A stretch of DNA of 9,968 nucleotides from an uncultured Desulfobacterium sp. (GTDB lineage Bacteria; Desulfobacterota; Desulfobacteria; Desulfobacterales; Desulfobacteraceae), in assembly GCA_937124525.1 (NCBI GenBank), contig CAKZLA010000565.1, positions 1 through 9,968 on the forward strand. The letters run 5' to 3'. Positions 4,217 through 9,968 of this stretch are shown piece after piece; positions within the stretch are counted from its first letter, which is position 1; each line of letters starts with the position of its first letter. The notes below the pieces were generated by a model. The model searched no databases. It had not been told where the DNA came from and saw only the letters and a program-made list of their open reading frames with translations. A program made the position numbers and the translations under genes.

Positions 4217-5521
4217 ATGAAAAGAGATATAGACGAAAAGTTAGCACATTGGCGCAAGTCACGATTCAGGAAGCCCCTGCTCATAAGGGGGGGACGTCAG
4301 GTGGGAAAAACATACTCTGTTTGCAGATTCGGAGAAGTGCATTTTGATATATTTTTAAAATTGGATTTTGAGCGGGATCGCACCATCCACAGAATTTTTG
4401 AGGGAGACCTGTCCACTGAGAAATTGATTCTGGATCTTGAAGTTCATTCAAACAAACGAATCATATCCGGGAAAACATTGCTGTTTTTTGATGAAATCCA
4501 GGAGTGCGAAAGGGCATTATTAAGTTTACGGTATTTTTATGAAGAAACACCCGAACTCCACATCATTGCAGCTGGATCAATGTTGGAATTTTCATTGGGC
4601 AATATATCCTTTCCCGTTGGACGTTTATCCTTTGAGTGGATGCGGCCCATGACCTTCCGGGAGTTTTTGATTGCTTCAGATAAAGAGATACTGGCAGAAC
4701 ATCTGCCGACCCTTTCAAGTTTCAGGCCCGTAAGTGAAAGCATCCATTTTAAGATCATTGATCAGCTAAAACTTTATTTTCTCATCGGCGGAATGCCCGA
4801 AGCGGTGAAACGCTATTGCACAACTCGCTCTTTGACGGATAGTGCCGGTGTCCATGATGAAATTTTCCAGTCCTATCTTCAGTCCCTGGTGAAATATAAC
4901 CAGCGGGCCGATATTGACAGTCTGGACCATCTAATGAGGGCGCTGCCGTCACATGTGGGCAGTCAGATCAAATATTCCCGCCTGGACCCGGAACGACGGA
5001 TTGAAAAAACCAAAAAATCCCTTCAGATTCTTGAGCGGGCATTGGTTTTCAACCTCATTAAATCTTCCGATGCCTCGGGCCTTCCCCTGAGCGTCACTGC
5101 ATCACCCAAAGTGATGAAAGCCCTTTTCCTTGACATTGGGTTGATGCAATATCATTGTGGAATTAATCCCTTGGATGTTTTACAATCCTCGGATCTGTCC
5201 AATGTATATCAAGGCGCACTGGCTGAACAATTTGTCGGGCAGGAGCTGCTGGCCGCTGGGGGATCTGAGAATTTTAAACTTTTTTACTGGTCAAGGGCCA
5301 AGAAAAGCAGTTCTGCAGAGGTGGATTATTTATATGTTAAGGATGGTGAGATAGTACCCATTGAAGTAAAGAGTGGACCTGCCGGTAAATTAAAGAGCCT
5401 GCATATTTTTTTGAATGAACGCCCCCATGTTGACCGGGGAGTTGTTATGTCTCCGGCTTTGTTTGAAAAACAATGTGTGGACAAATTGTTTTTTGTTCCT
5501 ATTTATACGAAGTTTCTTTAA
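4217..5521 (+). CDS. AAA+ family ATPase with C-terminal DUF4143 domain
   Basis: The 434-aa product has the two-part build of the widespread AAA_14/DUF4143 proteins, usually near 400-450 aa. The ATPase part has Walker A GGRQVGKT (25-32), Walker B LLFFDEIQ (88-95) and a sensor-like HIIAAGSMLEF (115-125). The family's FPVGRLSFEWMRPMTFREFL (132-151) follows. The C-terminal DUF4143 part (about 190-434) contains YQGALAEQFVGQEL (331-344), an acidic residue in AEVDYL (367-372) and IEVKSG (382-387), which together match a PD-(D/E)xK nuclease-like core. The biological role of the family is not established; genomes often carry many copies and they move between strains. The ATG at 4217 follows a GGGGA about 9 nt upstream; another ATG at 4212 meets a stop at once. 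The gene stands alone. It is intact, with all motifs present. Confidence 0.92.
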   Translation: MKRDIDEKLAHWRKSRFRKPLLIRGGRQVGKTYSVCRFGEVHFDIFLKLDFERDRTIHRIFEGDLSTEKLILDLEVHSNKRIISGKTLLFFDEIQECERALLSLRYFYEETPELHIIAAGSMLEFSLGNISFPVGRLSFEWMRPMTFREFLIASDKEILAEHLPTLSSFRPVSESIHFKIIDQLKLYFLIGGMPEAVKRYCTTRSLTDSAGVHDEIFQSYLQSLVKYNQRADIDSLDHLMRALPSHVGSQIKYSRLDPERRIEKTKKSLQILERALVFNLIKSSDASGLPLSVTASPKVMKALFLDIGLMQYHCGINPLDVLQSSDLSNVYQGALAEQFVGQELLAAGGSENFKLFYWSRAKKSSSAEVDYLYVKDGEIVPIEVKSGPAGKLKSLHIFLNERPHVDRGVVMSPALFEKQCVDKLFFVPIYTKFL

Positions 5522-5710
5522 ATGAAAGATGCCGAAAGAACAGGCTAAAAGAACGCGACCTGCCCCCTATTCTTCCATGAGTTGTATAACTCTTTTATCC
5601 AGGCAGGAACGTAAAAAAGAGACATCCTTAGAATGGTATGATAATGCTGCCGGGAAAGTAGGAATGGCCCTAATATTTGATAATTCAATTAGGATAGGAT
5701 CGGAGGAGTG

Positions 5711-5995
5711 ATGGAGATAAATAAACTTACATTGTTGGGGCTTTTGTCATGGGTTGGTGGGCTTGGAATTTTCATTTTCCAGGGAATAGCCCAGGCCATG
5801 GAGAAAGATGCTCAATGGACAACCCTGTTTTTGGGGAATCTGACAGGAGATTCCCTGGATGGATTTATCGAAAAAATTCCCATGGAAGCGCTTCAGACGG
5901 GTTTGAATTTGATTATGCATGATATGCCCTTTTATCAAGTGTTGCTGGTGCTGGGGGTTATTTTTGTTGGTTTGGGAATGTGTTTTCGAAACTAA
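5711..5995 (+). CDS. Small two-helix membrane protein, function unknown
   Basis: The 94-aa product has two hydrophobic segments, about residues 7-27 (LTLLGLLSWVGGLGIFIFQGI) and 74-91 (FYQVLLVLGVIFVGLGM). They flank a soluble stretch (28-70) with mixed charges and an amphipathic look (DGFIEKIPMEALQTGLNLIM). The positive residue near the N-terminus is Lys5; the C-terminus is CFRN. GGAGG (5702-5706) lies 4 nt before the ATG at 5711. A GTG at 5708, directly before it, is too near the site to be preferred. I do not recognise the family. It sits about 106 nt upstream of the M48 peptidase gene, with a palindrome between them, so co-transcription is possible but not assured. Confidence 0.7.
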   Translation: MEINKLTLLGLLSWVGGLGIFIFQGIAQAMEKDAQWTTLFLGNLTGDSLDGFIEKIPMEALQTGLNLIMHDMPFYQVLLVLGVIFVGLGMCFRN

Positions 5996-6000
5996 CTGAG

Positions 6001-6060
6001 AGTCAACTACCCCTCCTGAATCAAAGATTCAGAAGAAGACTCCTTGGCGGAGAGTTGAAC
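6001..6060. repeat. Nested palindrome between the small membrane protein gene and the M48 peptidase gene
   Basis: A perfect inner hairpin CTGAATC-aaa-GATTCAG (6016-6032) lies within outer arms TCAACT (6003-6008) and AGTTGA (6053-6058). The design of an outer CAACT/AGTTG pair enclosing a C-rich hairpin recalls ends of IS200/IS605-type elements, so it may be a relic, but no transposase remains. As an RNA it could instead be a leader structure of the peptidase gene. No T tract supports a terminator. Confidence 0.4.
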
Positions 6061-6101
6061 TTGAATGGAAGGTTGTCCTTAACCCACGGGAGGAAAAAAA
6101 C

Positions 6102-7424
6102 ATGGGTAAAAAAAATAGCATCATGACACGCCGACAGTTTTTACAACTATCCACCATTGCGGGTGCTACAATGGTGACTGGCTGTGCGGTGAACCCGGTG
6201 ACCGGAGAAAATCAATTGATGATGGTGTCCCGGGAGACGGAGATTTCCATGGATCAACAGCAGTCACCCTATCAATTTTCGTCAGATTACGGCACATTGC
6301 AAAACAAATCCATCAATGCCTACATCGCAGGGATTGGAAATAAGCTTGCCTTAAAAACCCACCGGCCTGATATGCCCTATTCCTTTCGGTGTGTTAATGC
6401 CACCTATGTTAATGCCTATGCCTTTCCCGGGGGGAGCATTGCCGTGACCCGGGGTATTTTATTAAAGGTTTCCAACGAGGCCGAACTTGCGGCATTGCTG
6501 GGACATGAATTGGGTCATGTCAATGCCAGGCACAGTGCAGAACAGATGTCCAAGGCCAGCATTTCATCCCTGCTCATCGGCGGCGTGTCTGCGGTGATCG
6601 GTGCAAAAAGTTCCCAGCTGGGGGATTTGGCCCAGCAGATCGGCATGGTGGGGCAGGGAGCCCTGCTTGCCCGTTACAGCCGTGATAATGAGCGGGAAGC
6701 GGATGCCCTGGGGAATCAGTATATGGTGGCAGGTGGGTATTCCACGGATGGATTTATGGGTCTGATGGCCCTGCTCAACCGCATGAATGAAGGACACAGC
6801 GACGCGTCACAGATATTGTTTTCCACCCATCCCATGAGCTCAGAGCGATATGAAACAGCCATTGCCATGGCAGGGGGCAAGTATGCCCACTCCCGGACAT
6901 TGCCCCTGTACCGGGAACGTTACATGGATACCATCGCCCCTTTGCGTGCCCAGGAAAAACTGGTGACCGCCCTCCAGGAGGGAGATACCTTCATGGGGGG
7001 GAAAAAATATGACCAGGCCAGGGCAAGTTATCAAAGGGCCGTAAAAATGGATGGCAGGGATTACACCGCCCGGGTCGTATTGGCCCGGTGTCTCCTGGTC
7101 CAGGAAAATTACAAGGATGCTTACACCCATGCCCGTATAGCCCATGACATCTACCCCACCGAAGGTCAGGCATGTCAAGTGGCAGGATTTGCAGCCCTTC
7201 AGCTTAAAGAATACAATAATTCCCTCCAATATTTTAATACCTATGACAGGTTGCTGCCCGGTAATCCCACCATTGTCTTTTTCAAGGGATATTCTTTGGA
7301 TGGAATGGATCAGGTCAAACCCGCAGCCCAGCAGTATGCGGCCTATCTTGGCAAGGTTCAGCAGGGGGATTATGCGGCCCATGCCTACAAGCGTCTTAAG
7401 AGTTGGGGATATATTAAAAATTAA
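6102..7424 (+). CDS. M48 family zinc metallopeptidase, Tat-type lipoprotein with C-terminal TPR repeats
   Basis: The 440-aa product begins with a twin-arginine motif (TRRQFL, 9-14), a hydrophobic stretch and a lipobox VTGC with Cys28 as the lipidated residue, so it is probably exported by Tat and anchored to a membrane facing the periplasm. The peptidase domain (about 45-265) has the zinc site HELGH (His135, Glu136, His139) and the third ligand Glu197 in NEREAD (196-201), as in M48 peptidases such as BepA and LoiP. FPGG (108-111) upstream is also typical of the family. Residues 282-420 form TPR helices (for example KKYDQARASYQRAVKMDGRD and YNNSLQYFNTYDRLLPGNP), as in BepA, where the TPR part binds outer-membrane assembly partners. 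The likely role is quality control of envelope proteins. The ATG at 6102 follows GGGAGGA at 7 nt; an internal ATG at 6123 would leave only one residue before the arginine pair. Confidence 0.93.
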   Translation: MGKKNSIMTRRQFLQLSTIAGATMVTGCAVNPVTGENQLMMVSRETEISMDQQQSPYQFSSDYGTLQNKSINAYIAGIGNKLALKTHRPDMPYSFRCVNATYVNAYAFPGGSIAVTRGILLKVSNEAELAALLGHELGHVNARHSAEQMSKASISSLLIGGVSAVIGAKSSQLGDLAQQIGMVGQGALLARYSRDNEREADALGNQYMVAGGYSTDGFMGLMALLNRMNEGHSDASQILFSTHPMSSERYETAIAMAGGKYAHSRTLPLYRERYMDTIAPLRAQEKLVTALQEGDTFMGGKKYDQARASYQRAVKMDGRDYTARVVLARCLLVQENYKDAYTHARIAHDIYPTEGQACQVAGFAALQLKEYNNSLQYFNTYDRLLPGNPTIVFFKGYSLDGMDQVKPAAQQYAAYLGKVQQGDYAAHAYKRLKSWGYIKN

Positions 7425-7462
7425 ATTGCCGCTATCTTGATGACTCTGTTTTTGATGGTCTC

Positions 7463-7490
7463 GTGAAAAGTAAGAGGTTCAATTTTTCAC
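7463..7490. repeat. Inverted repeat between the M48 gene and the flavoprotein gene
   Basis: GTGAAAA (7463-7469) and TTTTCAC (7484-7490) form perfect 7-bp arms around 14 nt. The preceding TTGATGGTCTCGTGAAAAG recalls, from memory only, a dispersed intergenic motif of sulfate reducers. No T tract directly follows, so a terminator is not supported. Confidence 0.35.
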
Positions 7491-7529
7491 TATAACCCTA
7501 TAAAAAATACATATTTAGGAGGGGCACAC

Positions 7530-7997
7530 TTGCTTGAACACCATGACTGGATGGCCAACATTGAACAGATGGCCTCCTCCCAGAAAGTAATGACCCTTGC
7601 CGTTGCCTGCCAGAGAGGGGCATGGTCATCCCCGGTCTATTATCTTTATTGGAAAAAGGCGTTTTATTTTTTTTCAAGTACGGATTCCCGGCATATAAAG
7701 GAAAGTCAGAAAATGGGTGGCAGGGCAGGGGCCTCCATATTTGTGGATGCCCTCTCCTTTGATGAAATTCAAGGGATTCAAATGCGAGGATTTATTGAAC
7801 TTGTAAAAGTAAATGGTAAAGGCTTTGCCGCAGCCGCCGCATATCTCAAACGATTTGCCATCTCCCATGGCAAAGTGGATGCCCTGACCTTTATTAAACA
7901 GCAGTATCGGGCATCTTTTTATCGGTTTGTTCCCCATGGCCTCATTTATCTGGATAATCGGGTGGCCATGGGATTTAAAAAAGAACTGGAGATTTAA
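7530..7997 (+). CDS. Pyridoxamine 5'-phosphate oxidase-fold flavoprotein, YhbP (UPF0306)-like
   Basis: The 155-aa product resembles the split-barrel FMN-binding proteins of the PNPOx superfamily, closest by eye to E. coli YhbP. The likeness is in the N-terminal helix (LEHHDWMANIEQMASSQ), the strand pair TLAVACQRGAWSSPVYYLYWKKAFYFFSS (22-50), the TDSRHIKES motif (51-59) and the closing LDNRVAMGFKKEL (141-153), which parallels YhbP's FTDNTLGFGKKM. Substrate and cofactor are not proven, but FMN or a related flavin is the family norm. I accept TTG at 7530 as the start because AGGAGG (7517-7522) sits 7 nt before it; the first in-frame ATG, at 7551, has no such site. The stop (7995-7997) touches the ATG of the UbiD gene, so the pair is a translationally coupled operon. 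This placement suggests a link to the prenylated-flavin enzyme downstream. Confidence 0.82.
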   Translation: MLEHHDWMANIEQMASSQKVMTLAVACQRGAWSSPVYYLYWKKAFYFFSSTDSRHIKESQKMGGRAGASIFVDALSFDEIQGIQMRGFIELVKVNGKGFAAAAAYLKRFAISHGKVDALTFIKQQYRASFYRFVPHGLIYLDNRVAMGFKKELEI

Positions 7998-8010
7998 ATG
8001 GGATTTAAAA
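7968..8010 (+). repeat. 13-nt direct repeat across the flavoprotein-ubiD junction
   Basis: ATGGGATTTAAAA occurs at 7968-7980 and again at 7998-8010, 30 nt apart and in the same frame. The first encodes MGFKK near the end of the flavoprotein and the second encodes MGFKS, the start of UbiD. A short local duplication may have created the UbiD start context. Recombination between the copies would remove exactly 30 nt, including the stop codon, and fuse the two proteins in frame. Confidence 0.8.
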
Positions 8011-9830
8011 GCCTTGGGGCATGTGTTGATTTTCTGGAGAAAAATGGGGAGCTGGTTCGGATCAGTACCCCCCTTGATCCCAATCTTGAGATGGCAGCGG
8101 TGCATAACCGGGTGTTTGAAGCGGGGGGGCCTGCCATTTTCTTTGAAAGGGTCAAGGGAAGTAAATTTCCTGCGGTTTCCAATCTGTTTGGTACCCATGG
8201 GCGTGCGCTGTCCATACTGGAACCGGAACTGGAACGGGTTACCCGTCTGGTGGGGCTTAAATTCGATCCTTTACAGGGTCTTTATTCTCCCACATCCGGG
8301 CTCAAGGCGTTATCTGCCCTTGGCCATGCGCTTCCATGGAGACAAAAGAACGGGCCGGTTTTAGAAGGGCAATGCGCTCTTTCGGATCTGCCTGGTATCC
8401 AGTGCTGGCCCATGGATGGCGGTGCTTTTATCCTTTTGCCCCAGGTGTTTTCCATGGACCCTGATGCTCCTGGAATTTTAAATTCTAACCTTGGCATGTA
8501 CCGGATACAATTGGATGGTAATGACTATGTGCCGGACAGGGAGGTGGGGCTGCATTATCAGATCCACCGGGGCATTGGGAATCATCACACCCGGGCTCTG
8601 AAGCGGGGGGAATCCCTTCCGGTGTCCATTTTTGTGGGGGGGCCACCGGCCCACACCCTGGCCGCTGTCATGCCCCTGCCCGAAGGATTGCCCGAGGTGG
8701 CCTTTGCAGGTGCCCTGGCTGGCAGACGGTTCCGATATGGAAAAAGAGGCGGGCATATTCTTTCCATGGATGCCGATTTTTGCATCACCGGCAGGGTAAC
8801 ACCGGGAAGAACAAAAAAAGAAGGTCCCTTTGGGGATCATCTGGGGTATTATTCCCTTTCCCATGATTTTCCTGTCCTGGAAGTGACAGGGCTTTACCAC
8901 CGCAAAGGGGCCATCTGGCCCTTCACCGTGGTGGGACGTCCCCCCCGGGAGGATTCAATTTTTGGTAAAATTATCCATGATATCACCGCAGATGCGGTTC
9001 CCAGAACCATACCCGGGGTCACTGCCATCCATGCTGTGGATGCCGCCGGGGTGCATCCGTTGCTCCTGGCCAAGGCCATGGAACGCTATGTGCCCTATGA
9101 AGCCCGGCAACCCCGGGAACTGTTAACCCATGCCAGTGCCATCCTGGGCTTTGGACAGCTCTCCCTTGCCAAATACCTTCTCATCTGTGCCCACAACGAT
9201 CGTCCAGAGCTGGATATTGCCGATACCATGGGATTTTTTATGCATCTTCTGGAGCGCATTGATTTTAAAAGAGATCTTCATTTTCACACCACCACCACCA
9301 TGGACACATTGGATTATTCCTCCCCGGAATTAAACACAGGTTCCAAGGTGGTGCTTGCGGCTGCGGGTGAAAAAAAGCGGAATTTACTACGCTATTGTCC
9401 CGGCGAGTTAAAGCTACCCCGGGCGTTTCCCATGGTAAAACTGGTTGCCCCGGGAATGGTGGTGATCCAGGGGCCAGTATTTAAGGATTACGAAAAGGCC
9501 GGGGAAGAGATCAATGAACTTGCCAGAATTCTGGAACATCAGGAAGTATTTTTCAGGCTCCCATTGGTGGTGGTGGTGGATGATGCGGTTAAAATAGCCG
9601 GGGATTTTGACACCTTTTTGTGGGTTACCTTTTCACGCTCCAATCCTTCCCATGACATTTATGGGGGAGGCAGCTTCACTGCCTTTAAGCATTGGGCATG
9701 CCAAGGTCCTTTGATCATTGATGCCAGGATAAAACCCTTTCATGCACCGGCATTGGAGCCGGACAAGAGCGTTGAAAAACGAGTGGATGAGCTGGGGAAA
9801 CGAGGCGGTCCCCTTTATGGCATCATTTAG
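7998..9830 (+). CDS. ubiD: UbiD family (prenylated-FMN dependent) decarboxylase, long form
   Basis: The 610-aa product belongs to the UbiD family of reversible (de)carboxylases that use prenylated FMN. Visible hallmarks are the prFMN/metal-binding NLGMYR (Asn164 to Arg169, the same 5-residue step as Fdc1 N168 to R173), HYQIHRGIG (186-194) with His190 as the likely metal ligand, LPEVAFAGAL (231-240) with Glu233, and KKEGPFGDHLGYYS (273-286) with the catalytic-region acids Glu275 and Asp280. It is longer than E. coli UbiD (497 aa) and nearer in length to the roughly 600-aa forms of anaerobes linked to menaquinone or aromatic metabolism; the extra length lies in the C-terminal part. The substrate cannot be told from sequence. 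A UbiX-type prenyltransferase, needed to make prFMN, must be elsewhere. The ATG at 7998 has GGAG 6 nt upstream, within the end of the preceding gene, and directly abuts its stop. Confidence 0.93.
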   Translation: MGFKSLGACVDFLEKNGELVRISTPLDPNLEMAAVHNRVFEAGGPAIFFERVKGSKFPAVSNLFGTHGRALSILEPELERVTRLVGLKFDPLQGLYSPTSGLKALSALGHALPWRQKNGPVLEGQCALSDLPGIQCWPMDGGAFILLPQVFSMDPDAPGILNSNLGMYRIQLDGNDYVPDREVGLHYQIHRGIGNHHTRALKRGESLPVSIFVGGPPAHTLAAVMPLPEGLPEVAFAGALAGRRFRYGKRGGHILSMDADFCITGRVTPGRTKKEGPFGDHLGYYSLSHDFPVLEVTGLYHRKGAIWPFTVVGRPPREDSIFGKIIHDITADAVPRTIPGVTAIHAVDAAGVHPLLLAKAMERYVPYEARQPRELLTHASAILGFGQLSLAKYLLICAHNDRPELDIADTMGFFMHLLERIDFKRDLHFHTTTTMDTLDYSSPELNTGSKVVLAAAGEKKRNLLRYCPGELKLPRAFPMVKLVAPGMVVIQGPVFKDYEKAGEEINELARILEHQEVFFRLPLVVVVDDAVKIAGDFDTFLWVTFSRSNPSHDIYGGGSFTAFKHWACQGPLIIDARIKPFHAPALEPDKSVEKRVDELGKRGGPLYGII

Positions 9831-9836
9831 TTTTTT

Positions 9837-9968
9837 TCAGGGACTTGAAATGAATTTAAAAATAGATACCACTACGGGGTCCATGTAACGATTTAAAATG
9901 GTTATGCCATTCATTCTCATGGCCAGAATCAATCCCACCACCAAGTAGGGTGATATCATTACAAATAA
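9837..9968 (-). CDS. C-terminal end of a membrane protein gene, cut by window edge
   Basis: On the minus strand an open frame enters from the right edge and gives 43 residues before TGA at 9839-9837. It contains a long hydrophobic segment (LFVMISPYLVVGLILAMRM) and a second short one (VVVSIFKFI) separated by NGITILNRYMDP. It reads like the last helix or two of an integral membrane protein. The family cannot be named from this fragment. It converges on the UbiD gene with only 6 nt between the two stops, and no terminator hairpin is visible between them. The reading frame is consistent to the edge, but the short length leaves some chance that it is fortuitous. Confidence 0.6.
   Translation of the reverse strand, partial: LFVMISPYLVVGLILAMRMNGITILNRYMDPVVVSIFKFISSP

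Noticed and set aside
5529..5711. 60-codon open frame between the ATPase and the small membrane protein
   Set aside because: It has no convincing ribosome binding site and no domain, hydrophobic or repeat pattern. I treat this roughly 190-nt stretch as intergenic.
6840..7382. Minus-strand open frame of 180 codons inside the M48 gene
   Set aside because: It is a shadow of the TPR region, whose plus-strand frame carries clear repeats.

Overview
The window looks like a chromosomal segment of an anaerobic deltaproteobacterium, most likely of the sulfate-reducing Desulfobacteraceae type. This rests on codon style, protein flavour and the gene mix (MoaD/ThiF pair, long UbiD decarboxylase, M48 lipoprotein with TPR tail). 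No marker gene is present, so the assignment is an inference of moderate confidence.

Layout. Positions 1-1247 hold two minus-strand genes: an unrecognised 183-aa protein followed by a rhomboid intramembrane protease that runs off the left edge. Positions 1248-4216 are a mosaic in which three long gene-poor stretches (about 563, 323 and 388 nt) alternate with accessory genes: a MoaD/ThiS-type ubiquitin-like protein plus its E1-like ThiF/MoeB adenylyltransferase (1811-2749), then an AT-rich class I SAM methyltransferase (3073-3828). A 99-bp repeat (94 of 99 identical) stands as a direct repeat on both sides of the moaD-thiF pair. Its 3' module, an inverted repeat ending in TATAAA, occurs once more and possibly again as a relic. 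Other palindromes lie in the same gaps. The segment therefore looks like a site of repeated insertion. At 4217-5521 there is an AAA+ ATPase with a C-terminal DUF4143 nuclease-like domain.

From 5711 on the DNA reads as ordinary chromosome: a small two-helix membrane protein, a Tat-type lipoprotein M48 metallopeptidase with TPR repeats, then a tightly coupled pair of a YhbP-like (PNPOx-fold) flavoprotein and a 610-aa UbiD-family decarboxylase. At the right edge a convergent minus-strand gene contributes only the last 43 residues of a membrane protein.

How the parts work together. The ubiquitin-like protein and the ThiF-like enzyme should form a sulfur-carrier (or protein-tagging) activation pair. 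Its most unusual feature is a run of ten G residues that encodes exactly the functional Gly-Gly-Gly C-terminus, so slippage would mask the tail. A long stem-loop with a competing third arm and a T tract precedes this pair and looks like an attenuator. The YhbP-like/UbiD pair may share flavin chemistry. I did not find a complete, clearly new multi-gene system. The repeat-bounded moaD-thiF cassette with its slippery tail is the best candidate for a second look.
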